Source: Platanthera guangdongensis
Lineage: Eukaryota > Streptophyta > Magnoliopsida > Asparagales > Orchidaceae
NCBI GenBank assembly: GCA_039583875.1
Contig: CM077150.1
Coordinates: forward strand, 188,546,375 to 188,610,374
Length of the DNA: 64,000 bases
Direction: 5' to 3'
The position numbers were made by a program, and so were the translations under genes. Numbering within the stretch: position 1 is the first letter of the stretch; each line of letters opens with the position of its first letter. Under the pieces are notes generated by a model. It did not search any database. It was not told where the DNA came from and was given only the letters and a program-made list of their open reading frames with translations. Of the stretch, positions 1 through 11,649 are shown in pieces.

Positions 1-839
1 CCTAAGGCCTCTAGGTGGAAGCCATCCAAGGGGAGAAGGGAAGGGAAGAAGGGTGGTATGGCCTTAGCCATTAATGAAGAGGAGGTGAGCACCTATTTGG
101 AAGAAAATTCCAAAAATAGGTTTTTTCTGGGGGGGGGGGGGGTACCAAAGTCAATCCGAGATGGGTCCCCCAATCCGAGGTGGGTCCCCCAATGCTGGTC
201 AAAGTGAAAGTAAGTCTATGACATTGGGAGTCGGGTCAAAGTTGTGGTGTCGTGTCATAATTTGTGTACACGTTTTTTTGTGCACGATTATGCTTGATTT
301 GACCACGGGCTGACTACCTAACACTGAAATTGACCAGGATGCAGTCGGTTGACTTGGTATTGATCATACGAGTCCAATGTCACTGACCTGGGTTGAATTG
401 GAGTTCATTTGCTAACTATTCAAAATTTGTGTGTCGCGGCACGTTAAAACGGTCAAAACGCGTATAATCATCGTTAGACTTCGAAATGCGACGCAACGAG
501 CTCTAATGCGTTTGTGTCGACTACACGAAGTCATAGGAACTGACAGAACTCAAATCAGAGCTTTATATGTCATTATCTAAAAATCTCGTTTTCGTGACGT
601 TTTACGAGAAATGGCTATACCCACCATATGACCTCGGAGTTTAACGGGACGAGTTCCAATGCGTTCGTATGGGTTATACGAAGCCATAGGAACTGATAGA
701 ACTCGAATCGGAGTTCTCTAACTCTATATACCCTGTCTAGGGTTACCTCCTATCCGGTGTGGGCTGTGGGTAGAGGTTCGGGTTACTTTTATTGAGCTCA
801 CTAAGGTTCTGGTGGCCCAATAAAAGTCGGGATGTTACA
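1..839 (-). repeat. LTR fragment of a Ty3/gypsy-type element (TGTAACATCCC terminus)
   Basis: Read on the minus strand, position 839 begins TGTAACATCCC, a common start of plant gypsy LTRs. The terminus abuts the gag zinc knuckle of the copia remnant to the right, so this element probably inserted into that copia and continues left beyond the window. Two diverged copies of a 70 bp block (about 494-570 and 648-715, spacing about 152 bp) make an internal direct repeat. A run of 14 G lies at 129-142. Bases 1-135 form an open frame rich in Lys and Arg that I do not recognise. The family is not identified. Confidence 0.5.
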
Positions 840-3800
840 CGGAGACGTAATGGGAGATCCCGTCCTAAATGTTCTCATTGTGGTCGGGAAGGTCACCTTG
901 AGGCCACCTGATATCACAAGCATGGTCTGCCTCCACATCTCATTGTCTACATTGCAGTTGATCCTACCTCCTCCACTCGTGAAGACATCAATGCTTTACA
1001 CACCCAGCTCAAGCATCTCAAAGGGGTGATCACTTGCACATTTGGTTCTGTTGCGTCTATCTCCAATGAGGTATATCATGTCTCTCTCATAGCTCCTACT
1101 GGATTGTGAACACAGGTGCCACACACCATATTACTCCATAGAAATCATCTCAGTGCTTGTCATCGGCATATCCCATGTTCATCACCGTGGTCAATGGTAA
1201 TACCACCCCAGTTTATGGCGTTGTTGATTTGTCATTGACTTTCACCCTTACTCAATCCTCGGTTCTGCATTTTCCAGGATCGCCTTTTAACCAGTTTTTG
1301 TTAGCCGTCTTACTCAAGACGTAGATTGCAGCGTCACTTTCTCACCTACTTCCTTTGTTGTGCAGGATCGACAGACACAGAGTATAATTGGTACGAGGCG
1401 ACTGTCTAATGGGCTATATCTTTTGGATGTTCTTCCTACTGCTCTCTCCTTAGTCACTTTTGTTGATTGGCATCGTCGTCTTGAGCATGCCCCTCCCAAT
1501 TCTCAAGAAGCCTCTTCCTGATGTCTCCTTTCAAGAGTTTACTTGTGAATTATGTATCTTTGACAAACAACACAGTGTGTTCTTTTTACCTAACTGTACT
1601 CAAAGTAATGCTCCTTTTTCTTCAGTACATTCTGATATTTGGGGATCATATAAAATTTTTATTGTTTATGATTATCGTTACGTTGTTACGTTTATTAATG
1701 ATTACTCATGCATGAATTGGTTATATTTACTTCGTGATCGTGTTGAAATTGTCTCTATCTTTTGTGTATTTATTATTGAGACTCGTACGCAATTATCCAT
1801 TATTATTAAAGTTCTTCATACAGATAATGCACGAGAATATACAAATGATAGCTTCTTTAATCTGTGTACCGAGTTTGGAATCATCCATCAAGCTTCATGT
1901 GTTTATACTCTGCAACAAAACGTGTGGCAGAGCGAAAAAATCGTCACCTTCTTGACGTCGCCCGATCCCTCATGTTCAAATGCAGGTCCCCGTCCTATAC
2001 TGGAACTCTGCGGTCTCTAATGTCTGTCATCTCATAAATCACATGCCCTCTTTCATCCCCAACTTCGCAAGTCTATTTAGTCTCCCTTTTCCTTCCAAAC
2101 AGTCTTTTTTCGTTGTTTCTCGTGTCTTTGGATGTACCTGTTATGTCCATAAACTTGATCCATCCGCTGACAAGTTTGTTCATCGATCTACCAAATATAT
2201 GTTTATTGGATACTCCCGCGCTCAGAAAGACTATTTGTGTTACTCTCCCATCGATCGCAAAATGGTGGTTTCGGCAGATGTCACCTTTCTTGAGGACCAA
2301 CCATTCTACTCCTATAATACGGATCCTCTTATACCTCCCATCTTACCCCGTCCTACTGTCCATGTAAGCCTCGTCTTCCACTGCTACTTCCAACGCTACA
2401 ATCACCACCGGTGCAACCCAAACCACCTTTTCGTGTGTACACCTATCGTCCTCCAAAATCTGATGCCCCACAGTAGTTACCATCTACCAATGATCTTGTG
2501 TGGCCAGCTGATCCGGCATCCTCCTCTACGGGTCATCTCTTGGAGAACTATGTATCCTTGCATCGCCTCTCACCGCCTCTTCTCAAATTGGCGTTGTTTC
2601 TTTCCTCCATTTTGATACCTCAGTCTTTGCAGGAGGCTCTTCATCATCCGGAGTGGTGTGCAGCTATGGATGAGGAAATGACTGCCATATGGGCAAACCG
2701 GATCTGATATCTTGTCACTTCCTCTCGGACAGACTTATGTCGGGTGTAAGTGGGTTTATACCATCAAACATGCTCTAGATGGGACAGTTGACTGCCTAAA
2801 AGCTCGGTTTGTGGCTCAAGGCTTCACTCAGCAACAAGGCCTTGACTACAATAGACTTTCTCACCAGTTACCAAGATGAATACTGTTTGGTTCCTGATCT
2901 ACTTGGTTGTTCATCACCAATAGCCCTTACATCAGTTGGATGTCAAGAATGTTTTTCTCAACGGAGACCTTCAAGAAATTATTTACATGCATCAACCTCC
3001 CGAGTTTGAGACCACGAGGGAGTCTCGTGTTTGTCACTTTAAGAAATATATTTATGGTCTCAAACAATCTCCCCGCACATGGTTTGATAAGTTTAACAAA
3101 GTTGTCCAGGATGTTGGATTCACTCGAAACTCAGCTAACTTCTCTCTCTTTTCTCGACATCGACCAACAGGCACCGTTATTCTCTTGGTTTACGTTGACG
3201 ATATTCTAATCACAGGAATACAGATGATTAAGCAGCACTTAAACTCAGTATTTCAAATTAAAGACATGGGAAATCTTCGGTACGTCCCTGAACTCAAGGT
3301 AGCGCGACGACCTGATGGCCTTATCCTATCTCAACAGAAATATTATCTTGACCTTCTTCAGGATGCTGGTTATTCGGGATGCAAGCTTGCTGACACTCCG
3401 ATGGACGTCAACCACAAACTCTGTACTCAAGGCTCTGATTCAGATCTTCCACTTCCAAACCCCGAGTATTATCATCGCCTTGTTGGAAAGCTGATTTATC
3501 GTACGGTGACAAGACCTGATATCTCTGTTGTTGTTGTCAGTCGATTTATGCATGCCCCACGGACCTCTCATCTTCAGGTCGTTGAATGCATCCTCAGATA
3601 CTTGAAGACGGCGCCTGGACAAGAGTTTGTATACAAACCAACTTCCTCTTCCTTCCTATCTCAGATTGCCTACTCTGATGCTGATTATGCTGGTTCACTG
3701 GATGATCGACGCTCCACGACTGGTTTTTGTACTTACTTTGGAGGATATCTTATTACCTGACGTAGCAAAAATCAATCGATTGTTACGCGTTCGTTTGTTG

Positions 3801-4360
3801 AGGCTGAATATTGTTCAATGGTTGTTGTTATGTCTGAACTCACTTGGCTAGAAAGTCTTCTTCGTGATTTGGGAATCAAACTTTCTTCACCAGCAACTCT
3901 ATTATGTGATAGTCAAGCTGCTATACATATTGCTAAGAATCTCGTGTTCCATGAGCTAACTAAACATATTGAGGTTGATTGTCACTTCATTCAGGAGAAG
4001 ATTCAATTGAAGAAGTTGGAGTTACAGCATGTTCCTACTACAGGGCAAGTTGTTGACATTCTCACCAAGGCCCTACCACGACCATTGTACTATCAGTTTT
4101 TGTCCAAGCTCGGTGCCTACTTTTTGTATGTTCCAGCTTGCGGTGGAATGATGAAGGAAAATATAAAGGCCCAATATTAAGGCCCATATTTGGGCAGATC
4201 TCTTGTTTAGTCCCACATTGTAGGATAGTTTCTCCAATCCCTCATCCATTCTTATTTAAGTGTACAAATACATGTATTCAAAGTTTAAAAAAAAAGGATT
4301 TTGAGAAACTAATAAAATCTTTATTTTTTTCTCTCCTGATTTTCTCTAATAAAGTATTAC
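840..4360 (+). mobile_element. Decayed Ty1/copia retrotransposon, 5' truncated
   Basis: Domains appear in copia order on the plus strand: zinc knuckle, protease, integrase, reverse transcriptase, RNase H, then a PPT-like stretch and a 3' LTR remnant from about 4147. The protein is closely similar to the intact-boundary copia element at 57745-63182, so both belong to one lineage. The 5' LTR and most of gag are missing, cut by the LTR fragment ending at 839. The right boundary is approximate because the 3' LTR is too diverged to delimit and no target duplication was found. Confidence 0.85.
869..4180 (+). pseudogene. copia gag-pol remnant
   Basis: A CCHC knuckle is readable at 869-911, with a TGA stop where the fourth Cys should be. 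The protease motif near 1100 reads Val-Asn-Thr-Gly-Ala instead of Asp-Ser-Gly, so the catalytic Asp is lost. Integrase is broken across 1460-2020; reverse transcriptase runs from about 2700, with the YVDD box near 3190-3205 in the open stretch 2936-3760. A TGA at the Trp codon before the RNase H Arg-Ser-Lys motif ends that stretch. RNase H continues at 3818-4180 (CDSQAAIH motif). Several frameshifts and stops make it non-functional. Confidence 0.88.
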
Positions 4361-6038
4361 TATATCCAGTGTCTACAAAGTCTATAACTTATAACATTTA
4401 TTTCTCTGATTTTGAAGAGCGTATTAATTTTGAGGCAATAAGTTCTTGACTCATACCTTGGGTCATGGGCCGAAGCTTTTCTAGTGACACCTACTCCTAA
4501 GGAGGTGGTACTGTGGGTGGTGTTGTTCAACCATATTACTATGATTAAGAACATTGTTGCATAATTTTATTATAACTTTGCGAGCTGCGTAATTAGTTTT
4601 CAATCTGGCGAGTTGGGCTTGTGATTTAAGTTCTTTTTTTGCTTTAATCTTAGATTTTACTTTCTTAATAAACAGAATCGTTGCAATGTGGGGTTTTATG
4701 GTAAATTGTATAGCCTGGTTAATATATATGGTATTTTGAGTATAATCATGATTTAGGTAAGTATCCATCATATGCATTACAAGTGAGATTTTACGTGACG
4801 TGCACATGATTATATAGTCTATCGAATAATTTAAAGATAATTGTGATGTCTTTTTTAATAAGACCGATGGTTAGTTTTAGGTCACTGAGTTGGTTTTTGG
4901 TGTCAAGGACCCATAATTCAAGGATTACATTTCGCTTGGTTCCTTTGGAAGTCTAAGTGGTGACTGTAATGGGATGATTTTGCTCTTCTAAACAAAATTT
5001 ACAATATTCTACTAAACATAAGGTGTATTGGTATCTTTGTGCTAATGTCGAGTATTGGAAACAATAAATACAGGGCTTATCATTACTACCACTATTATTT
5101 TTTCACATACGGTCACAAGTAGTCATTTAAAATTGATTTAAATATTGATTTAAGGTGTCTAAGTTTGATAGATTGCCTCCATACAGTTCTTTACATTAGC
5201 GATCAAATTCTACAAATTCACTTTCTAATCCTTCATTGTCGCTGTCTAGATCTTGTAGATATCTATCATCATGATCGTTAATATTAATTATGCTAGACAA
5301 TTTATGTATCACGAATGCTTTCATCAATATGGATTAGATATTCATTATTATAGGCGATTAATATTGCTTGTTTATTATGGAGATTGTCATCTATTACATT
5401 TTTTAGTTAAGTGATCGGTAGCAAGTAAAACAAGATAAATGTTTGCAGTAAATTTATTCTTATCATATTTGTGAACAAGTTTACCTTTATTGAAATAGAG
5501 TCTCCTGGCATTTCTTCGGAAATAATGTGTTTTCTTAGATTAATATTTGTTATCATATGTAGGTTTTCGATAAGACTTTCTATCATCTGTATAATAGTGT
5601 TGGGGTATATATATTTCTACAGAAGCTATATTCTCCCTTTAATTGTTGATTTATTTGTAAATTTGTACATTTCTCTAATCTATAATGAATTTAATGTGAG
5701 TGTTGATATTATCTAATTAGAGCATTTGTATCGATTTTTCTTTATATATTTTAAATAGTTGGGTTCCTATGGGGTTGTGTAATTTTAAAAATAGCTTTTC
5801 TCCAAAGGTTTATCGTAGAAGCATCCTGATATGCTACTATAATATATGGAATCCTCAAGAAATGGTTTAATATAATTTCATTTTCGGATTTGAAGTTGCT
5901 CTAACTTACGGATGGCTTAGACTTGTGTTGTAGTGGTAACGTCGGGTTGATATCCTAACAACAAATACATAATCTTATTGGTAAAATTATACAGATTTTC
6001 TCCTAAAGCGATGTCTTTAGCAAAGTCATGGGGATATG
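4361..6038. other. AT-rich unassigned stretch with a decayed minus-strand reading frame
   Basis: No intact gene is visible. On the minus strand a broken frame between about 5270 and 4480 encodes an acidic segment, then a cluster of Cys residues (two CX2C-like pairs about 20 residues apart) and a Lys-rich, possibly coiled-coil segment (longest uninterrupted part 4481-4807). Continuous similarity to a named family could not be established. An old endogenous pararetrovirus or other retroelement is one possibility, but it is speculative. Confidence 0.35.
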
Positions 6039-6342
6039 TGGTGGAGACCAACCCAATCGGGTCGACACAAAAGGGCCAAACGCCGCACCCGACCGATCTC
6101 TTTCAGGCGGAATTGTTTTATTGCATTTTAATTTTGCAATTTTAATTTTATTTTGCACTTTATTTAGCAAAAAAAAAGTTAGTCATGATTTTTAGTTCGT
6201 TGCACGCCTGCGTTCGTAGCCATGTTGTTGCACGCCTGCGCACGTCGTCATGTTTGGGAGTTTTATGTTGCTCTCCAAATAGCATATAGCATATGTATAT
6301 ATATATATGTGTGTATAAAATCATATATATATACTAGCATCT

Positions 6343-6472
6343 TCGAACGGGCTCCGCCCGTTCTCGATGCGTCGCTGCGGGCTTCGCCCGCAACCAAGCG
6401 GGCTTCGCCCGCTTGACATTCCGGTGGGGTTCGCCCGCCCCCCCCCCCCCCGGCGGGTTTCGCCCGCCCGGC
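6343..6472. repeat. Cluster of five GC-rich hairpins with 3-nt loops
   Basis: Five successive short palindromes occur: GAACGGGC-TCC-GCCCGTTC, GCGGGC-TTC-GCCCGC, then AGCGGGC-TTC-GCCCGCT, and two variants around GGGTTCGCCC and GGGTTTCGCCC separated by a run of 14 C. All share a GGGC/GCCC core and pyrimidine triloops. The first is the terminal hairpin of the Helitron-like element; the others lie directly inside it. Confidence 0.8.
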
Positions 6473-6622
6473 ATAAATTTTAAAAATTCAAAGTAAAAAA
6501 TTTTAATTTTCTCATTTTTAAAATATTTATTTAATTATTTATTAATAATATAAATTATTTAAATATTAAAAAATAAAAAAATCGAAAAACAAAAAAACAA
6601 AAACCCGATTCCAGCCTCCGCC

Positions 6623-6822
6623 TGCCGCCGCCGCCGGCCTGCCCCGCGCCCACCGGCGGGTTCGCCGGCCTCCGGCGAACCCGCCGGAGGTTGTCCGGCG
6701 GCGAGCGGGCAGGGCCACCGCCGGCGGTGGCCCTGCCCGCTCGCCGCCGGACAACCCCCGGCGGGTTCGCCGGAGACCGGCGAACCCGCCGGTGGGCGCC
6801 GGGCAGGCCGCCGGCGGCTCCG
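6623..6822. repeat. Perfect-centre GC-rich palindrome of about 200 bp
   Basis: The centre lies between 6722 and 6723 (GGGCCACCGCC / GGCGGTGGCCC). The inner 68 bases of each arm match with about two mismatches, and similarity continues to roughly 100 bases per arm. Each arm itself contains a smaller palindrome (GGCGGGTTCGCCGG next to CCGGCGAACCCGCC), so the structure is nested. It is flanked by AT-rich DNA. Confidence 0.9.
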
Positions 6823-8809
6823 CCGCCGATGACAGGGGAGTGGCTCGGGACGGGCGGGAGGAAGGGGTGCTATCGGGGAAAATTCCGGAATGAACAGTAG
6901 ACGGTTTTTAGAATTTTTTATGTGCAGACTTATATCCATGAATCCAATGGTCAGAAATAATTTTGTGGAGATCGGACGATCCAGATGAGTTTCATGGTGT
7001 GCTTTGAGATATGCTTATTGTTTTATATGATAAAGATATATATATAAATTATATGTGTATATATCTGAATATAGATATAAAGTCAGATATATATATATAT
7101 ATATATGTTTATTATTTTAAAATTTGCTTAGGTTAAAATGGAAGCCAACCCCCGATTCTGGCACTGTTCCCCCTCCCGGTTCAACGCCGCTTCACCCTTC
7201 TCCCGATCCAGAGTCGCTCACCGTCAAATCGCTACGCGATTTGGGGCCAGCCGATTGCTTCTTCCCCGACGTTGCCGCTGCACGCAAGAGAGAGCTCTGC
7301 ACGTCATCGCCCACGTTGTCCGCAACCACTAGCGGTTTCGGCAACAGTCCACGATTCCGCCATTTCCGCTACGTCAAAGCTTCGGCCACACCTGCATCCT
7401 CCAGCGTCTTCGATGGCCTCTTCCGCCCCACGTTTGCTAGCCGTCGCTGCCCTATAAAAGGAGAAGATCAGGAAATCAGAGTTGGTGATTGTTGAAGAAT
7501 ATGATTGATGTTGAATGAGTGTTTACTGTTGTGTTAATTTCTTGTAAGTGAGATTAGGAGTAGTTTGTGAATGTTAAATATTGAGATGTGTTGTTGTTGT
7601 TTGCCTCTGTGTAGAGAGTTGCAGATGTGGATGAGTTTTCCTGTAGAGTTGAATGAGATCATTTTGTTACAGTTTTTGATTGGAGAGAATGAATATTGAA
7701 GTTGAATTTGTTGGAAGGTGTTTCCCAAGGAGGGAAGTTGTCTGTCCTGATGCTATTAGGAAGATGATGAACAGTGCTTTGATTCCGTGAAATATGAAAT
7801 TTTCTGATTCCGTGAATAGTTAGAAAAATGAGATTGCTTGTTGTGAGAAATTATAAACAGGAAAGTGTGTTGGCTGTTTTAAATCCATGGACAGTTGACT
7901 AATGAAATTGGTATTAGTCTGTTAGTGTCTGGTTGCTTCCCATTTGAGAGTGGAATTGGGATGAAAAGTGAGTGATTTTTAATTCTTGTGTTAGAGATTC
8001 TCGTGGATCCACCGCGAGTGTTTGAGATTTCGTGGAGCCACTTGTGTGAGAGCGAGTGAATTTTATGTTGTTAGATTTGTGTCTTCCTTACATTGTTGAG
8101 TGATTCCGTGGAACCACCTCATGTGAGGGAGTGACTTAATTTCTTGCTGCCCGTGTGCGATAGCGGCCAACCTCGGAGCGGAGATCGAAGGTGACGAGAA
8201 GTTTCTCGCGTGATCGCCATCAACTTCGAAATACGGAAGACGAATCTTCCCTGGGTAATTGTTTCTTTCTCTTTTCCTTTGTGTGTGCCTCTAAAATATC
8301 TCGTATGATAATAGTCTCATTGCTGAGTTTTCGCCCAAGTTTCGTCAACAAACGCTACGTCGAAAACTCCAAACGAAAACGTATTTGGAGTTCACGATTT
8401 CCGTTGTGCTACGACAAGGGGAACGGAACGAAAGTTGCGAACATCCTTCCCTGGATTTAAAATTGAACCATTTTATTTAAGACAATTCATTTTAAAATAA
8501 AGAAGTAATTTTGTGTTTTTCATAAAAATTCCAAGTTGCGAAATTTCTTAACTGTTGCGCTCGTTCTAAAATTTGCAAAAAATAATTTAATCATCGCATG
8601 CATTTAGGGTTTCCTAAAAAAAACTGACAGGCGCGTAAACCCTACGCGTCGTCCTGCATCATTATGCCTTCTTGTATATTTCTCATATTGCTCTAGCTGT
8701 TTCTCCTAAAAAAATTCTAACTATGCATTTCGTTGGGTTTTTTTACTACCTCTATCACATCATATCGTCTAACGACCATCTGGATCATATCTCGAGAGTC
8801 GTAGGTCAC

Positions 8810-9134
8810 TGTTACGTGTCGGTGATTGTGGGGGAGGAGGCGGAGATACAAGGGTGGTAAACCCTAGAATGACGGAGAAGATAGAAGAACTAGAGAGAGA
8901 GAAGCTAGAGAGAGGAAATAGAACTTGATTTCTTTCTTTTTTTTATTACAATGACCCATGAGTTCCCTTAAATATAACTCATAATGACATACTTGTAAAT
9001 ACAACAACATATGCGAAAATATTAAAATACTAGGACTATGACTCGATATAACTCAACACGACTCGATACAACGATCCGACTCATAAATAATAAACTAATA
9101 ATAACATAAGATAACCAATGGAGAACCCGTAACA
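8810..9134 (-). repeat. 3' LTR of the LARD-like element
   Basis: It is 325 bp long with TG...CA ends. It differs from the copy at 11650-11974 at roughly 15 positions by eye, suggesting an insertion older than the central copia elements. Confidence 0.78.
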
Positions 9135-9854
9135 CTCCATCCGTCCTTCAAAACGAGCTTGTCCCCAAGCTCGTGCACCATGTGGGTGACGGAATCATCT
9201 GGTAGCTTGATCTCCCTCCAAAACAAGGCGCGATAACATGGAGTGGTGGCAGTGGCGTCGGCGAGGAGTGGCGACGCCATCAGTAAAACGAGCGGCGGAT
9301 GGAATGTCATAGTCTGGCCTGCTGGCGGGGCTGATAACAGCAGCCACGCGAAATTCGGAGGGCACATGCGATGGTAGGAATGGATCCGTCGGGGTTGGTG
9401 GAGCAAGTGCAGGTGGTCGAGGCGGCGAAGCGGTCGTTGGGATTGGCATGGCAGGGGCCGGCGGATCAAGAGCCGACGATGTGTCCGGAGGCGGCAGAAC
9501 TGAGGTTCGAAGTGGAGGTGGAAGCGATGCCTGTGGAGCTGACGGAGTAAGAACCGACCGAAGAGGCGGCGCGGTGGCCGGGGCCAGTAACTGCGGACCG
9601 ATTGCCACAAAAGTAGAGGGTGGTGGTGGCGACTTCTCGAGAGGAGTTGGTGGGGGTGGAGGTGGAGGCTGCGTCGAAAGGTTGACGACGGAGCCCTGAA
9701 GTGAGGATGGAGGCGAATTCGGGGAAATAGGGTACCCGAAAAGTCGAGCGAGATCCTCCAGAAAACGTGCGGTGTTGGCGGCGAGGGTCGCCTCAAGTTT
9801 CTCAAGAGACGCGCGAGTGGAGGCCGCCTCCGCAGCGCTTAATGGTATCAGAGG

Positions 9855-10114
9855 GAGAAGATAGAAGAACTAGAGGGAGAGAGAAGCTAGAGAGAGGAAA
9901 TAGAACTTGATTTCTTTCTTTTTCATTACAATGACCCATGAGTTTCCTTAAATAGAACTCATAATGACATAGTTGTAAATATAACAACATATGCAAAAAT
10001 ATTAAAATACTAGGACTATGACTCGATATAACTCAACACGACTCGAAACAACGATTTGACTCATAAATAATAAACTAATAATAATATAAGATAACCAATG
10101 GAGGAGCCGTAACA
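9855..10114 (-). repeat. Internal truncated LTR copy between duplicated interiors
   Basis: It matches the last 260 bp of the flanking LTRs (from GGAGAAGATAGAAG to CCGTAACA) but lacks the first 60 or so bases. It is preceded by TGGTATCAGAG. With the interior blocks starting at 9135 and 10115 it gives the layout LTR - interior - partial LTR - interior - LTR. Confidence 0.75.
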
Positions 10115-10836
10115 CTCCATCTGTCCTTCAAAACGAGCTTGTCCCCAAGCTCGTGCACCATGTGTGTGACGGGATCATCTGGTAGATTGATCTCCCTCCA
10201 AAACAAGGCGCAGTAACGTGGAGCGGTGGCAGTGGCATCGGCGAGGAGTGGCGACGCCATCAGTAAAACGGGCGGCAGATGGAATGTCATCGTCTGGCCT
10301 GCTGGCGGGGCTGATAACAGCAGCCACGCGAAATTCGGAGAGCCCAAATGCAGTGGTAGGAATGGATCCGTCGAGGTTGGTGGAGCAAGCGCTTGTGGTC
10401 GAGGCAGCGAAGCGGCCGTTGGGATTGGCATGGCAGGGGCCGGCGGATCAAGAGCAGACGATGTGTCCGGAGGCGGCAGAACTGAGGTCCAAAGTGGAGG
10501 TGGAAGCGCAACCTGTGGAGCTGACGGAGTAAGAACCGACCGAAGAGGCGGTGCGGTGGCCGCGGCAAGTAACTGTGAACTGATTGCCACAAAAGTAGAG
10601 GGTGGTGGTGGCAACTTCTCGAGAGGAGTTGGTGGGGGTGGAGGTGGAGGCTGCATCGAAAGGTTGACGACGGAGCCCTGAAGTGAGGATGGCGGCTAAT
10701 TCGAGTAAAGAGAGTACCCGAAACGTCGAGCGAGATCCTCCAGAAAAAGTGCGGTGTTGGTGGCGAGGGTCGCCTCAAGTTTCTCAAGAGACGCGCGAGC
10801 GGAGGCCACCTCCGCAGCGCTTAATGGTACATCCAT
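10115..10836 (-). pseudogene. Pro-rich gag-like frame of the LARD-like element
   Basis: The minus-strand ATG at 10836 opens a short predicted helix (SLEKLEATLATN) that ends at a TAG near 10696. The frame reopens as a Pro-rich segment (10656 to 10115) ending with HELGDKLVLKD before the partial LTR. The duplicate block at 9135-9846 keeps the frame open at the TAG position but lacks the ATG, which is replaced by the junction sequence. No zinc knuckle or catalytic motif is seen. Function is unknown; a degenerate gag fused to a pol tail is my inference. Confidence 0.4.
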
Positions 10837-11583
10837 AGTGATAGAGATAATGATTTAACTAATTAATAATATTATTAGTTAATTAATAATTATGAATAGA
10901 AAGTTAAAATATAATTAAGGAGAGAGTGATTAATTAAACGAGAAAAGAGGGGCGGATGTGAAATGAAGCTCAGGAAAAAAGTATAAAAAAATTAAGGTGT
11001 GCAGGAGAGCGTGCAAGAGGGGATAAGGGGTAGATGTTTAGAATAATAATTAAAAATGGGATGGGAAAGAGGACAGTGGGGCGCAAACAATAAAAGAATA
11101 AAAAAAAACAATCAGGGGGGGTTGAAGGCGTGGGGCTCAATACGGTAGGGAAAGAGCAGGTCCGAATGGCTTGGTTCTCGATGCTATTCGGCTGCGTCGT
11201 GGCTTCCGGCGGAGGGGTTCGACGAATGATTGAACACCGATTGGAGGAGTGGCTCTCCTTGAGGAAGGAACGCCGGTTGGAGGAGGATGACTGGCCGAGG
11301 AGTGTTTTGCCTGGTGCATCGATGTGTGCACTTGCTGGAGGCGAGGAAGCAGAGAGGTGCGGGACAGCGTTATCGGGCGGTTTCCGTCGGATTCGAGCGC
11401 AGAAATGGCGGAGCGGCGCGGCTATGGCAGTTACAGTCCGGATCGGGGCTGGCGGAAGAAGAGAAGCTCCGTGATCGGCGTTATCGGGTCGGAACGGTGT
11501 CGTACTGACCAGAAATGCCGGATCGGACTCGGCAAGGGCGAGAAATGCTGGATCGGAAGGTGCGGCAGCAGGGAGGAAGGATT

Positions 11584-11649
11584 CCTCTGATACTAAGTTG
11601 TTACGTGTCGCTCTGATACCAAGCAAAGAAACTCCCTCTGATAACAAGT
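11584..11649 (-). promoter_or_regulatory. Triplicated primer-binding-site-like motif
   Basis: Three copies of the complement of a plant PBS occur: CTCTGATACTAAGT, CTCTGATACCAAGC and CTCTGATAACAAGT, starting near 11585, 11611 and 11636. After the first copy there is a 12 bp LTR-end fragment TGTTACGTGTCG. The last copy directly abuts the 5' LTR at 11650. Confidence 0.7.

Larger units (their letters stand above)
6334..7087 (-). mobile_element. Helitron-like non-autonomous insertion
   Basis: Read on the minus strand, the 3' end shows an 8 bp stem with 3 nt loop (positions 6345-6363), 7 bases, then CTAG followed by T, which is the classic Helitron terminus at an AT target. The other end is placed at 7087 (TC start on the minus strand within an AT microsatellite) and is uncertain because the flank is (AT)n. 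There is no Rep/helicase coding. The interior joins GC-rich palindromes to very AT-rich DNA. The insertion interrupts the solo LTR; the LTR match breaks near here and resumes after about 7090. Confidence 0.5.
6039..8661 (+). mobile_element. Solo LTR of a gypsy family related to element F, carrying a later insertion
   Basis: The start (TGGTGGAGACC) and following bases match, with substitutions, the LTR of gypsy element F at 39640-41201 read on its minus strand (TGATGGAGACC). The end GTCCTGCATCA is the reverse complement of that LTR's other terminus, TGATGCAGGAC. Both share a TATA motif within GCTGCCCTATAAAAGG (about 7448-7463 here; minus strand near 40660 in F). Flanking pentamers ATATG and TTATG agree at 4 of 5 positions. 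No PBS, PPT or coding domain adjoins, so this is a solo LTR. Without the 6334-7087 insertion it is about 1.87 kb, against 1.56 kb for F. Confidence 0.75.

Noticed and set aside
6343..6472. CRISPR-like array from the regular hairpins
   Set aside because: Units are short palindromes of varying length with no constant spacers, and the DNA is plant nuclear.
7124..7495. Plus-strand open frame of 123 codons (Ser/Pro-rich)
   Set aside because: It lies in the U3 and promoter region of the solo LTR, just before its TATA motif; a matching GC-rich non-coding block exists in the LTR of gypsy F.
9448..10681. Gly-rich plus-strand open frames (9448-9699, 10226-10681)
   Set aside because: They are antisense to the Pro-rich minus-strand frame of the LARD-like element; Gly/Pro mirror composition is expected.
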